From: Natrinema saccharevitans | Lineage (GTDB): Archaea; Halobacteriota; Halobacteria; Halobacteriales; Natrialbaceae | Direction: 5' to 3' | Assembly (NCBI RefSeq): GCF_001953745.1 | Contig: NZ_LWLN01000001.1 | Location: forward strand, 1-64,000 | Length of the DNA: 64,000 nt | Notes under the pieces: generated by a model | The model's input: only the letters and a program-made list of their open reading frames with translations | What the model was told of the DNA's origin: nothing | Database searches by the model: none | Made by a program: the position numbers and the translations under genes | Part shown: positions 1 through 8,933 of the stretch, in pieces | Numbering within the stretch: position 1 is the first letter of the stretch | Layout of the letters: each line of letters begins with the position of its first letter

Positions 1-409
1 TGTCGGTGACGAAGTCGTAGCGTCGGGAGTCGTGTTTGCGGGTCGCCGAGTCCAGTTTCTCGGGAGTCATCACGAGGATGTCCGCCCGGCGCGCGCGGCG
101 GGGGTTGAGATCGCGCTCGCCGGTGACGACGTAGACCGAATAGTCCAGCGCCTCGAAGCGGTCCCAGTCGTCTTCCTTCTCGTTGGTCAGCGCTCGCATC
201 GGCGCGATAAAGAGCGCGGTACCGCCGTCCGCGAGCGACTTACAGATCGCCAGTTCCGCGAGCGCCGTCTTCCCCGAGGCCGTCGGCGCGCTCGCGACCA
301 CGTTCTCCGACGACTCGAGCAAGGCCGGCAGGGCCTCGCGTTGCATGCGGTTGAACTCCTCGAAGGCGAAGGCGTCGGCGAACTCGGGGAGAATCTCGGC
401 GACCTCCAT
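1..409 (-). CDS. Hel308-like superfamily II DEAD/DEAH helicase, N-terminal part (truncated by window edge)
   Basis: Only the first 136 codons are in the window; the gene runs off the left edge. The ATG is at 409. The visible part is the first RecA-like domain of a superfamily II ATPase. It holds a Q-motif-like FNRMQREAL near residue 20, Walker A/motif I APTASGKT near residue 45, motif Ia APMRALTNEK, and motif Ib TPEKLD. The DEAD/DEAH box itself lies outside the window. The APTASGKT form and the APMRAL motif resemble archaeal Hel308/Ski2-type DNA helicases, which unwind forks during repair and restart. The exact subfamily cannot be settled without the missing C-terminal winged-helix and ratchet domains. 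The next gene, on the same strand, ends 55 bp upstream. Confidence 0.8.
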   Translation of the reverse strand, partial: MEVAEILPEFADAFAFEEFNRMQREALPALLESSENVVASAPTASGKTALAELAICKSLADGGTALFIAPMRALTNEKEDDWDRFEALDYSVYVVTGERDLNPRRARRADILVMTPEKLDSATRKHDSRRYDFVTD

Positions 410-463
410 CACACGGACAGGAGAAGCGGCGGGTCAAAGGCGTTTCCTTCGAGTCGTCTCCGG

Positions 464-1061
464 CTACCGCGACGCGAGGACCGTCGCGATCGCGGCCCCG
501 AGCGTGGCGAAGACGAGCGGGTAGATCACGCCGCCGAGGACGACCGCGGGCACGAGCGCCGGCGCGACCGTCCGCGTCGCTTCGATTCCGAACGCCGACA
601 CCTCGGCCGTCGACTCGGCGGCGACCGCGCCGACGCTCAGCACCGCCGAGTAGCCGATCATCATCGGGATGCCGATGGTGATGGCGTCGCCGAGCTCGCT
701 CGCCCCCAGCCGGACGGCCAGTCCCGCCCCGGCCGCGACCAGCGCGAGCGGGACGACGACGTACAGCAGGTCGGCTGTTCCGCCCGTTTGCGCGATGAGA
801 TCGAGCGTGTCGCTCCCGCCGACCGAACCGACCCGCCCGGTGACTTCCACGTCGACCATGTGGGGCCTCGTAGAAGTACCAGGCAACGCCCCGCCAGTCG
901 ACGACGCCGTCGCCGAACCGCTCGCGGATCTCGCTCCCGATCAGCAGGTAGGTGACGAGATAGCTGATCGCGGCCGTCAGGACGCCGACGCCCGCACTCG
1001 CCGCGATGCTCGAGCGGCTCGATACCGCGGGTTCGCCGGACGCCGTTCGAGTCGTCGACAT
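464..1061 (-). pseudogene. Haloarchaeal membrane protein gene split by a +1 frameshift
   Basis: The reading frame from ATG 1061 encodes a hydrophobic N-terminus with a TM segment (GVGVLTAAISYLVTYLLIG) and continues to WYFYEAPH. It then loses protein-like character. The next frame picks up with HMVDVEVTGRVGSVGG, encodes three more TM segments, and stops at 464. The switch falls at a run of four G (862-865 on the plus strand). Removing one base would join the halves as FYEAHMVDVEV and give one continuous protein of about 198 aa with 4-5 TM segments. It resembles haloarchaeal multi-TM proteins of unknown function (tentatively the DUF7978 type). Either the gene is inactivated or the homopolymer is a sequencing indel. 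Base composition of both halves matches the neighbours, so decay, if real, is recent. Confidence 0.65.
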
Positions 1062-1104
1062 CGTATCGGGGCTCCCGGGACCGCAATAGTGGGTCTTGTG
1101 GTTC

Positions 1105-1620
1105 TCAGACGGTCGACTCGTCGGTCGCGACGGCCTCGAGCTGGTCGCTGAGCCGACTGCTCGCTCGCTCGGGACTGGGTACCCGCTCGAAGGTCAGCTC
1201 CGGCTCGCCCGAGCCCGCAGTGTAGACCGTCAGATCGCCGTACCCGAGCATGCGGCCGATCCACGACTGCCGGAGGCTGGTGTTCTGGACTCGCTCGAGG
1301 CGAAACTGGGTAATGTCTCTGGAGACGACGCCGCGTTTCTTGTAGAGTTCCGTCGAGGTGATGACGTAGCGGGTGTTCGTCCAGCGAAGATAGCGGGCAC
1401 CGGCGACGGCCGTGCCGACGACGGTCACGAGGACGCCGAGGACCGTCAGGGTCCCGATGCCGTCGGTCCCGCTCCAGCCGGCGAGGAGAAACCCCGCGAT
1501 CGCGATCGCGATCCCGACCGGCAGCCGCGTTCCCATCGTGACCGGATGGGGACGGCTCTCCCAGACGACGTCCTCGTCGTCGCTGATGTGAAACCAGTCG
1601 GGCGTCGAACCGAGGGCCAT
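1105..1620 (-). CDS. PH domain-containing membrane protein (YdbT/DUF304, bPH2 type)
   Basis: A 171-aa protein. Residues 1-30 are soluble and include DVVWESRPHPV, the typical lead-in of bacterial-type PH (bPH2, DUF304) proteins. Two TM segments follow at about 33-50 and 57-75. The PH domain (about 80-160) contains RYVITSTELYKKRGVVSRDITQFRLERVQNTSL, the classic signature in which the strand after the TM pair is followed by RGVxxRxxxxxxLxRVQ. Such proteins sit in the cytoplasmic membrane; their ligand is not known. It is monocistronic or the last gene before the divergent lipA at 1776. A GC-rich 155-bp gap separates the two starts. Confidence 0.8.
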   Translation of the reverse strand: MALGSTPDWFHISDDEDVVWESRPHPVTMGTRLPVGIAIAIAGFLLAGWSGTDGIGTLTVLGVLVTVVGTAVAGARYLRWTNTRYVITSTELYKKRGVVSRDITQFRLERVQNTSLRQSWIGRMLGYGDLTVYTAGSGEPELTFERVPSPERASSRLSDQLEAVATDESTV

Positions 1621-1775
1621 CGGCCCCCCTATTCCGTGCCCGTCCGTAAAGCTATCGGGGTAACGGACCCGTTACCGCCGATCCGTTCGAGCCGACGACG
1701 ACTCGAGGCGTACTGCACCCGGCGGTCGTTCACCGGATCGCCACGGTTTTTGCCTGCGCGGCCCGATGTATTGGT

Positions 1776-2744
1776 ATGCGTCGCGCGCGCAAGCCCGACT
1801 GGCTGAAGAGCCGCCCGCCGTCGGGTCAGGAGTTTACCGGTATTCGGGAGACGTTGCGCGAGTACGACCTCCATACCGTCTGCGAGGAGGCCAACTGTCC
1901 CAATCTGGGCGAGTGCTGGTCCGGTCGGTCGGGACCCGGCGGCGGGTCGGCGGACGGCGGAACGGCCACGTTCATGCTCATGGGCGATCGCTGCTCGCGC
2001 GCTTGCAACTTCTGTGACGTCGAGACCGGCGGCATGGAGCCGCTCGACCCAGACGAACCGGAAAACGTCGCCGACGCTATCGCCACGATCGGACTGGACT
2101 ACGTCGTGTTGACCAGCGTCGACCGCGACGACCTCCCCGACCAGGGCGCGGGCCACTTCGCCGAGACGATCCGCGAGATCAAGGCCCGCCATCCCGGCAT
2201 CCTCGTCGAAGTGCTGATCCCGGACTTTCGGGGTGAGAAACGGCTCGTCCGGAAGATCGTCGACGCCGAACCGGACGTGATCGCCCACAACGTCGAGACC
2301 GTCGAACGCCTGCAGTACCCCGTTCGGGACCGCCGCGCGGGCTACGAACAGAGCCTCTCGGTCCTGGAGCAGGTCGACCGCGAGTCCGACATCTTCACCA
2401 AGACATCGATCATGCTCGGCCACGGCGAGTACGACCACGAGGTCTATCGGACCCTCGCTGACTGTCGCGAACGCGGCGTCGACATCGTCACCCTGGGGCA
2501 GTACCTGCGGCCCTCGCGGGACCACCTCGCGGTCCGTCGCTACGACCATCCACACAAGTACGAGACGTGGCGACGCGTCGCCGAAGAAGAACTGGGGTTT
2601 CTCTACTGCGCCAGCGGCCCGATGGTCCGCTCGTCGTACAAGGCCGGCGAACTGTTCGTCGACGCCGTATTGGCCGAGGGCAAGAGCCTCGAGGAAGCGA
2701 GAGCCGACGCCCGCCGCTCGAGGCCCCAGCAAACGGAGCCCTGA
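1776..2744 (+). CDS. lipA: Lipoyl synthase
   Basis: A 322-aa radical-SAM enzyme that inserts two sulfurs into the octanoyl chain on the E2 or GcvH lipoyl domain. The auxiliary [4Fe-4S] cluster cysteines are C36, C41 and C47 in CEEANCPNLGEC. The radical-SAM triad is C73, C77 and C80 in CSRACNFC. The C-terminal VRSSY motif supplies the serine ligand of the auxiliary cluster. A glycine/serine-rich insertion (about residues 50-64) between the two motifs is longer than in bacterial LipA and looks like a halophile-type loop. It lies just upstream of the 2-oxoacid dehydrogenase operon (E1alpha start at 3103) on the same strand, so enzyme and lipoyl-bearing substrate (E2 lysine 43) are genetic neighbours. 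The ATG at 1776 gives a standard length. Confidence 0.95.
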   Translation: MRRARKPDWLKSRPPSGQEFTGIRETLREYDLHTVCEEANCPNLGECWSGRSGPGGGSADGGTATFMLMGDRCSRACNFCDVETGGMEPLDPDEPENVADAIATIGLDYVVLTSVDRDDLPDQGAGHFAETIREIKARHPGILVEVLIPDFRGEKRLVRKIVDAEPDVIAHNVETVERLQYPVRDRRAGYEQSLSVLEQVDRESDIFTKTSIMLGHGEYDHEVYRTLADCRERGVDIVTLGQYLRPSRDHLAVRRYDHPHKYETWRRVAEEELGFLYCASGPMVRSSYKAGELFVDAVLAEGKSLEEARADARRSRPQQTEP

Positions 2745-2974
2745 TACGGCTACCTGCCAGTCATTGCCGGCGCACCCGCGACACGAGCGGCGGGTGCGCC
2801 GGGACATCGGGGCAGCAATCCGTCTGAGCGACGGCCGACGAACCTACTCGAGTCCATCGGCAGTCCGCCGCGAGCCCGCTCGCGACCGAAGTCCGAGTTC
2901 GTCCAATCCGCTCCCCCTCTCACGACTCGAATTTCACGAACATCAAAGAATGATCTGTTTTGCACGTCTTCAAC

Positions 2975-2992
2975 CGATACTGTTCGGTATCG
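2975..2992. promoter_or_regulatory. Inverted repeat upstream of the oxoacid dehydrogenase operon
   Basis: The lipA-to-E1alpha gap (2745-3102) holds no gene. Within it, CGATAC (2975-2980) and GTATCG (2987-2992) form a perfect 6-bp inverted repeat with a 6-nt spacer, set in AT-richer DNA (2941-3060) that also holds TATA-like stretches such as CTAATAG and CGTATTTT. Position and symmetry suit a regulator site for the operon, but no regulator can be named. Confidence 0.35.
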
Positions 2993-3102
2993 AACGGTGA
3001 TTCGATGACTGCCCCGAAGAATCACACTAATAGTAACGTATTTTGGGAAACTCCTTTACCCTGAGCGATAGTTCAGTAGGATATGTACAGGTGGGTTTCC
3101 CC

Positions 3103-4212
3103 GTGAGTACGTTACAGCGCGACCCCCGTGAGCGAGTACAGGTCCTCGACGAGGCCGGCCGCGTCCTCGACGGCGCCGACGTGCCCGACCTCTCCGAGGA
3201 GGAACTCGTCGAAATGTACGAGCAGATGCGACTCGTCCGGCGGTTCGACGAGCGGGCTGTCAGCCTCCAGCGCCAGGGTCGAATGGGTACCTACCCGCCC
3301 CTGTCGGGCCAGGAGGCCGCACAGGTCGGCAGTGCCCACGCACTCGCCGACGGCGACTGGGTCTTCCCCAGCTACCGCGAACACGGCGTCGGGCTGGTTC
3401 GGGGCCTCTCGCTCGAGCGTACCCTGTTGTACTGGATGGGCCACGAGCAGGGCAACTACATCCCCGAGGACGTCAACATGTTCTCGGTCGCGGTTCCGAT
3501 CGCGACCCAGATCCCCCACGCGACCGGCGCGGCCTGGGCCTCGAAGCTCAACGGCGAGGAGAAGGCCTTCGTCTGTTACTTCGGCGACGGCGCGACATCG
3601 GAAGGCGACTTCCACGAGGGGCTGAACTTCGCCGGCGTCTTCGACACGCCGACGGTCTTCTTCTGTAACAACAACCAGTGGGCCATCTCGGTGCCCCGCG
3701 AGCGCCAGACCGCGAGCGAGACCCTCTCCCAGAAGGCCGCCGCCTACGGCTTCGAAGGTGTCCAGGTCGACGGGATGGATCCGCTGGCGGTCTACAAGGT
3801 TACCAAAGAAGCCGTCGAGAAGGCCAAAGACCCCGACGCGGACGAACTGCGACCGACGCTAATCGAGGCGGTCCAGTACCGGTTCGGTGCCCACACCACC
3901 GCCGACGACCCCTCCGTCTACCGCAACGAGGACGAGGTCGAACGCTGGAAACAGAAGGACCCCATCCCGCGCCTCGAGACGTATCTGCGCTCGAACGGGA
4001 TCCTCGACGACGAACGGGTCGACGCGATCGAGGCCCGGATCGAGGACGACGTGGCCGACGCCATCGAGGGGGCCGAGTCGTTCGACCGGCCCGATCCCGA
4101 GGAGATCTTCGCCCACGTCTACGAGGGGATGCCCCGGCGGCTGCAACGGCAACTCGAGTACTTCGAATCGATCCGCGAGGATCACGGCGACGACGCGCTC
4201 TTGGAGGGCTAA
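3103..4212 (+). CDS. pdhA: 2-oxoacid dehydrogenase E1 component, alpha subunit
   Basis: Thiamine-diphosphate-dependent E1alpha, which decarboxylates a 2-oxoacid and acylates lipoyl-E2. The ThDP/Mg motif runs from [13 protein letters not shown] (about residue 161) to NNNQWAIS (about 190). The active-site region HEQGNYIP and the phosphorylation-loop-like [16 protein letters not shown] are present. The chosen start is GTG 3103, giving [15 protein letters not shown] and 369 aa, the usual haloarchaeal length and N-terminus. An in-frame ATG at 3043 would add 20 residues of unlikely sequence. The next gene begins 3 bp after the stop. Haloarchaea normally oxidise pyruvate by a ferredoxin oxidoreductase, so the true substrate may be a branched-chain or other 2-oxoacid rather than pyruvate. 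Confidence 0.92.
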   Translation: MSTLQRDPRERVQVLDEAGRVLDGADVPDLSEEELVEMYEQMRLVRRFDERAVSLQRQGRMGTYPPLSGQEAAQVGSAHALADGDWVFPSYREHGVGLVRGLSLERTLLYWMGHEQGNYIPEDVNMFSVAVPIATQIPHATGAAWASKLNGEEKAFVCYFGDGATSEGDFHEGLNFAGVFDTPTVFFCNNNQWAISVPRERQTASETLSQKAAAYGFEGVQVDGMDPLAVYKVTKEAVEKAKDPDADELRPTLIEAVQYRFGAHTTADDPSVYRNEDEVERWKQKDPIPRLETYLRSNGILDDERVDAIEARIEDDVADAIEGAESFDRPDPEEIFAHVYEGMPRRLQRQLEYFESIREDHGDDALLEG

Positions 4213-4215
4213 CAC

Positions 4216-5211
4216 ATGGCAGCAGAATCAGGATCGGAGAGTTTGACGCTGGTACAGGCGGTCCGGGACGGACTACACACGGAGATGGAACGCGACGACG
4301 ACGTCGTCGTCATGGGCGAAGACGTCGGGAAAAACGGCGGCGTCTTCCGCGCGACCGAGGGGCTCTACGACGAGTTCGGCGAGGACCGGGTCGTCGACAC
4401 CCCGCTGGCCGAGTCCGGCATCGTCGGCACGGCGATCGGGATGGCCGCCTACGGGATGCGACCGGTCCCCGAGATCCAGTTTCTCGGCTTTATCTACCCC
4501 GGATTCGACCAGATCGTCTCGCACGCGGCGCGCCTGCGAACGCGCTCGCGCGGGCGATTCACCTGCCCGATGGTGATCCGGGCCCCCTACGGCGGCGGCA
4601 TTCGCGCCCCGGAACACCACTCCGAGTCGACCGAGGCGATGTTCGTCCACCAGCCCGGGCTCAAGGTCGTCGTTCCCTCGACTCCCTACGATACGAAGGG
4701 GCTGTTGATCAGCGCGATCCGGAGCCCGGATCCGGTGATCTTCCTCGAGCCGAAGCTGATCTATCGGGCGTTCCGTGAGGACGTCCCGGACGAGCCCTAC
4801 GAGGTGCCACTCGGCGAGGCGGCCGTCCGCCGCGAGGGCTCGGACGTCTCGGTCTACACGTGGGGCGCGATGACCCGGCCGACCCTCGAGGCCGCCGAGA
4901 ACCTCGCCGCGGAGGGGATCGACGCCGAGGTCGTCGACCTGCGAACGGTGTCGCCGTTGGACGAGGAGACGATCGTCGAGTCCTTCGAGAAGACCGGCCG
5001 CGCGGCGGTCGTCCACGAGGCCCCCAAGACGGGCGGGCTGGGCGCGGAGATCACCGCCACCCTACAGGAGGAGTCGCTGCTGTATCAGGAGGCGCCGATC
5101 GAACGGGTCACCGGGTTCGACACCCCGTTCCCGCTGTACGCGCTCGAGGACTACTATCTCCCCGAGGCGGCGCGCATCGAGGACGGCATTCGACGGGCCG
5201 CGGAGTTCTAA
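4216..5211 (+). CDS. pdhB: 2-oxoacid dehydrogenase E1 component, beta subunit
   Basis: A 331-aa E1beta partner of the preceding gene. It has the transketolase-like pyrimidine-binding domain (VVVMGEDVGKNGGVFRAT near residue 30, with the conserved ThDP-activating Glu in GED) and the C-terminal transketolase domain (AEVVDLRTVSPLDEETI near 235). LAESGIVGTAIGMA and the HSEST motif (about residue 135) are family hallmarks. It forms the alpha2-beta2 tetramer that docks on the E2 peripheral-subunit-binding domain. Spacing of 3 bp upstream and 2 bp downstream shows tight translational coupling within the E1alpha-E1beta-E2-E3 operon. Confidence 0.95.
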   Translation: MAAESGSESLTLVQAVRDGLHTEMERDDDVVVMGEDVGKNGGVFRATEGLYDEFGEDRVVDTPLAESGIVGTAIGMAAYGMRPVPEIQFLGFIYPGFDQIVSHAARLRTRSRGRFTCPMVIRAPYGGGIRAPEHHSESTEAMFVHQPGLKVVVPSTPYDTKGLLISAIRSPDPVIFLEPKLIYRAFREDVPDEPYEVPLGEAAVRREGSDVSVYTWGAMTRPTLEAAENLAAEGIDAEVVDLRTVSPLDEETIVESFEKTGRAAVVHEAPKTGGLGAEITATLQEESLLYQEAPIERVTGFDTPFPLYALEDYYLPEAARIEDGIRRAAEF

Positions 5212-5213
5212 CC

Positions 5214-6878
5214 ATGGTCAGGGAGTTCGAACTACCGGACGTCGGCGAAGGGGTCGCGGAGGGCGAACTGGTCTCGTGGCTGGTCGAGCCGGGTGACGAG
5301 GTCACCGAGGACCAGCCGGTCGCGGAGGTCGAGACCGACAAGGCCCTCGTGGAGGTCCCCGCGCCGGTCGACGGTACGGTCCGCGAGTTACACGTCGAGG
5401 CGGGCGAGGTCGTCCCCGTCGGGACGGTGATCATCTCGTTCGATGTCGCAGGCGAAGAGAGCGAAGGAGCCACAGAGCAGACCGAATCGGAGCAGGAGTT
5501 GACCGGCGAACCCGCCGGCGTCGACGAACCGAGCGAGCAGCAGGGCGAGGCCGCCGGTGATCCCGGGGCGACCGGTGCCGACACCGAAGCTGTCGCCCCG
5601 CCCGACGACCGCGTTTTCGCGCCGCCGCGCGTTCGCCGCATGGCTCGCGAGCAGGGGATCGCTCTCTCGAGCGTTCGGGGGAGCGGTCCCGGCGGGCGGA
5701 TCACCGCGGCCGACGTGCGGGCCGCGGCGGGCGGCGAGTCCGGCGGCCAGACGGCGGGGTCGCAGTCACGGAGCGCCGGCGCGGCGGCAGACGAGGTCGC
5801 GTCCGAGACGGCCGATTCGACCGGACGCGGCGTCGGCGCTGGTGCCGCCGAGGAGACGGCCGCCGGGAGCGCGACGACGGCGACCGCGGACTCGAGCGCC
5901 CGGCGACGCGAGACGCCGGGGCAGGTCGAGCCCGCCGACCGCGACAAGACGCTGGCAGCGCCCGCGACGCGACGGATCGCTCAGGAGGAAGGCGTCGACA
6001 TCGACGCCGTCCCCACCGACGAGGAGCACGACGGCGCGGCCTTTGTCACGCCCGAGACGGTCCGCGAGTACGCCGAGGCCCAGCGGCAGGCACAAGAAGC
6101 CGACCGCGAAGCGCTCGAGGCGGGCGAATCGGTCGGGACGACGGGCACCGACTTCGCCGAGGGCGAGCGCGAACGCCGCGAGCCGTTCACGGGCGTGCGC
6201 AAGACGATCGCCGACGCGATGGTCGAGTCCAAGTACAGCGCGCCCCACGTCACCCACCACGACGAGGTCGACGTGACCGAACTCGTCGCGGCCCGCGAGG
6301 ACCTCAAACCGCGCGCCGAGGAGCGCGGGATCCGGCTGACCTACATGCCGTTCATCGTGAAGGCCGTGGTCGCGGCGCTGCACGAACACCCCGAGATGAA
6401 CGCGGTCATCGACGAGGCCAGCGAGGAAATCGTCTACCGCGACTACTACAACATCGGGATCGCGACCGCGACCGACGTGGGACTGATGGTCCCCGTCCTC
6501 GAGGACGCCGACCGGAAGGGGCTCCTGCAACTCTCCTCGGAGATGAACGAGGTCGTCCAGAAGGCCCGCGACCGGACGATCAGTCCCGACGAACTCCGGG
6601 GCTCGACGTTTACGATTACCAATATCGGCGGTATCGGCGGCGAGTACGCCACGCCGGTCATCAACTACCCCGAGGCGGGCATCCTCGCGATCGGGGAGAT
6701 CAAGCGCAAGCCCCGCGTCGTCACCGACGAGGACGGGGCGGAGTCGATCGAACCGCGTTCCGTGATGACCCTCTCGCTGTCGTTCGATCACCGACTGATC
6801 GACGGTGCGGTCGGCGCGCAGTTTACCAACACCGTCATGGAGTATCTCGAGAACCCGCACCTACTATTGCTCGAGTGA
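5214..6878 (+). CDS. pdhC: 2-oxoacid dehydrogenase E2 component (dihydrolipoyl acyltransferase)
   Basis: A 554-aa core acyltransferase. An N-terminal lipoyl domain carries VETDKALVEVP with the attachment lysine at residue 43. An Ala/Glu/Gln-rich flexible linker follows. A peripheral-subunit-binding domain lies at about 134-170 (PPRVRRMAREQG through GSGPGGRITAADV). A second, degenerate copy (ATRRIAQEEGVDIDAVP) lacks the GxGxxGRI turn. The catalytic domain runs from about 325 to the end, with SFDHRLIDG at 523-531 (catalytic His526 and Asp530). The ATG at 5214 sits 2 bp after the E1beta stop. A much longer upstream-open frame exists but overlaps E1beta and is not a credible start. Confidence 0.94.
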   Translation: MVREFELPDVGEGVAEGELVSWLVEPGDEVTEDQPVAEVETDKALVEVPAPVDGTVRELHVEAGEVVPVGTVIISFDVAGEESEGATEQTESEQELTGEPAGVDEPSEQQGEAAGDPGATGADTEAVAPPDDRVFAPPRVRRMAREQGIALSSVRGSGPGGRITAADVRAAAGGESGGQTAGSQSRSAGAAADEVASETADSTGRGVGAGAAEETAAGSATTATADSSARRRETPGQVEPADRDKTLAAPATRRIAQEEGVDIDAVPTDEEHDGAAFVTPETVREYAEAQRQAQEADREALEAGESVGTTGTDFAEGERERREPFTGVRKTIADAMVESKYSAPHVTHHDEVDVTELVAAREDLKPRAEERGIRLTYMPFIVKAVVAALHEHPEMNAVIDEASEEIVYRDYYNIGIATATDVGLMVPVLEDADRKGLLQLSSEMNEVVQKARDRTISPDELRGSTFTITNIGGIGGEYATPVINYPEAGILAIGEIKRKPRVVTDEDGAESIEPRSVMTLSLSFDHRLIDGAVGAQFTNTVMEYLENPHLLLLE

Positions 6879-6937
6879 CCGAAGACGGAGCTACCGAACA
6901 TGACATTCAGTACACGCACGACGGAGGCGGATCGCTG

Positions 6938-8407
6938 ATGGTCGTCGGAGACGTCACGACCGGCACGGACGTACTCGTAATCGGCGCGGGCCCCGCGGGC
7001 TACGTGGCCGCGATCCGCGCGGGACAGCTCGACCTCGACGTCACGCTCGTCGAGAAGGACGCCTACGGCGGGACCTGCCTGAACTACGGCTGTATCCCGT
7101 CGAAGACCCTGATCACTGCGACCGACGTGGCTCACGACGCCGCGACCGCCGAGGAGATGGGAATCCACGCCGAGCCGGAGATCGACCTCGGCGAGATGAT
7201 GGCGTGGAAAGACGGCGTCGTCGACCAGCTCACGGGCGGCGTCGAAAAGCTCTGCAAGGCCAATGGGGTGACCCTGCTCGAGGGCACCGCTCGCTTCGCC
7301 GGCGAGAACACCGCCCGCGTCTCCCACAGCGGCGAGGGCCAGGGCTCGGAGAGTCTGGAGTTCGAACACGCCATCGTCGCGACCGGCTCCCGCCCCATCG
7401 AGATCCCCAACTTCGACTTCGGCGACGAGCCCGTGCTGGACTCGAGACAGGCGCTGGCGCTCGAGTCGGTACCGGACTCGCTCGTCGTCGTCGGCGCGGG
7501 CTATATCGGGATGGAGCTGGCGGGCGTCTTTGCCAAACTGGGGACCGATGTGACCGTGATCGAGATGCTCGACTCGATACTGCCGGGGTACGACGACGAT
7601 CTCAAACGCCCCGTCAAAGGACGAGCCAACGACCTCGGGATCGACTTCGAGTTCGGGTACACGGTGTCGGACTGGGCCGAGCGAGACGATGAGGAGGGAA
7701 TCCGCGTCGTCGCCGAACCCGCTTACCACGCCGCTGCCGACGGTGGGAGCGCCGACGCCGTCGAAGCGGAGCGTCTCGAACTCGAGACCGAGAAGGTCCT
7801 CGTCGCCGTCGGCCGCCGGCCCGTCTCGGACACGCTCGACCTCGAGGAAGCCGGCGTCGAGACCGACGACGACGGGTTCGTCGAAACCGATTCCCGCGCG
7901 CGCACGAATATCGACCATATCTTCGCCGTTGGCGACGTCGCCGGCGAACCGATGCTCGCCCACAAGGGCAGCGCGGAGGGCAAGGTCGCCGCCGAAGTTA
8001 TCGCCGGCGAACCCGCCGCGATCGACTATCAGGCCATGCCCGCCGCCGTCTTCACCGATCCCGAGATCGGGACCGTCGGAATGACCGAGTCCGAGGCCGC
8101 CGAGGCCGGCTTCGAGCCCGTCACCGGCCAGTTCCCGTTCCGGGCCAGCGGCCGCGCGCTGACGACCGGCGAGAGCGATGGGTTCGTCAAAATCGTCGCC
8201 GACGAGGACGCCGGCTACCTGCTCGGGGCTTCGATCGTCGGCCCCGAAGCCTCGGAACTGATCGCCGAACTCGGCCTCGCGATCGAACTCGGCGCGACCC
8301 TCGAGGACGTCGCCGCGACGGTCCATACCCACCCCACCCTCTCGGAGTCCGTGATGGAGGCCGCCGAGAACGCGCTCGGGCACGCGATTCACACGCTGAA
8401 TCGGTGA
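6938..8407 (+). CDS. lpdA: Dihydrolipoyl dehydrogenase (E3)
   Basis: A 489-aa FAD- and NAD-dependent E3 that reoxidises dihydrolipoyl-E2. It has the FAD-binding GAGPAGYVAAIRAGQ near residue 17, redox-active disulfide C47/C52 in GGTCLNYGCIPSK, the NAD-binding GAGYIGMELAG near 190, the second FAD contact FAVGDVAGEPMLAHKG, and a C-terminal dimer motif HTHPTLSES with the catalytic His-Glu pair. ATG 6938 follows a GGAGG-like Shine-Dalgarno (about 6922-6927) and gives the usual N-terminus MVVGDVTTGTDVLVIG. An upstream GTG at 6875 overlapping the E2 stop is in frame, so a 20-residue longer form cannot be excluded. It is the last gene of the operon. Confidence 0.95.
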   Translation: MVVGDVTTGTDVLVIGAGPAGYVAAIRAGQLDLDVTLVEKDAYGGTCLNYGCIPSKTLITATDVAHDAATAEEMGIHAEPEIDLGEMMAWKDGVVDQLTGGVEKLCKANGVTLLEGTARFAGENTARVSHSGEGQGSESLEFEHAIVATGSRPIEIPNFDFGDEPVLDSRQALALESVPDSLVVVGAGYIGMELAGVFAKLGTDVTVIEMLDSILPGYDDDLKRPVKGRANDLGIDFEFGYTVSDWAERDDEEGIRVVAEPAYHAAADGGSADAVEAERLELETEKVLVAVGRRPVSDTLDLEEAGVETDDDGFVETDSRARTNIDHIFAVGDVAGEPMLAHKGSAEGKVAAEVIAGEPAAIDYQAMPAAVFTDPEIGTVGMTESEAAEAGFEPVTGQFPFRASGRALTTGESDGFVKIVADEDAGYLLGASIVGPEASELIAELGLAIELGATLEDVAATVHTHPTLSESVMEAAENALGHAIHTLNR

Positions 8408-8636
8408 CGCCGGCCATCGAACGGACGACCTGACCGAGGTAGCCGCTCAACGCTACGCCGGCGCGCGCTGAACCGGAGGTTGCTACCGGCGAATCACGGA
8501 CCAGTCCCGAGTAAGTCGGTCAGGAACGGCGTGGCATCTCCGTGCCGCTGCGATAGCGAAACGCGCCTCGAGCGCGGTACCGAGACGAGAACTCCACAAC
8601 CATCCGTTACGTCCGCAACCGTTGCACGGCGACCGC

Positions 8637-8933
8637 TCACTGTGCGTACATCGAGTACGCGATCACGAGAAAGCCGATCAACACGAGCAGGCTCTCGAGC
8701 AAGATTCCCGTCACGAGCGCGACACCGAGCACCTCGTACAGCATGCCGGCCAGAACGAACCCGAGCGTCACGATCCCGAACCCGGCTGCGAGATAGCCAA
8801 GCGCCGGCTGGCGCGTCCGTCGATAGGCCTTGAAGGCGAAGTACGTGATGACGCTTCCGACCACGAGGACGAGCGTCTTCACGACCGCCAGCGCGAGCAT
8901 CGTTTCCGTCGGACCGGCAGGAAACGGGTTCAT
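8637..8933 (-). CDS. Small multi-TM membrane protein (DUF7521-like)
   Basis: A 98-aa protein with three TM helices (about residues 8-30, 42-62 and 70-95). It starts at ATG 8933, which overlaps the stop of the upstream regulator gene as ATGA. It resembles haloarchaeal membrane proteins encoded next to ArsR-like regulators (tentatively DUF7521). No catalytic motif is seen. The conserved coupling suggests the regulator controls, or senses with, this protein. The 229 bp between the E3 stop (8407) and this gene contain nothing recognisable. Confidence 0.7.
   Translation of the reverse strand: MNPFPAGPTETMLALAVVKTLVLVVGSVITYFAFKAYRRTRQPALGYLAAGFGIVTLGFVLAGMLYEVLGVALVTGILLESLLVLIGFLVIAYSMYAQ

Noticed and set aside
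4860-6878. A plus frame running through E1beta into E2
   Set aside because: The E2 gene starts at 5214; the part before it overlaps E1beta and has no protein-like composition.
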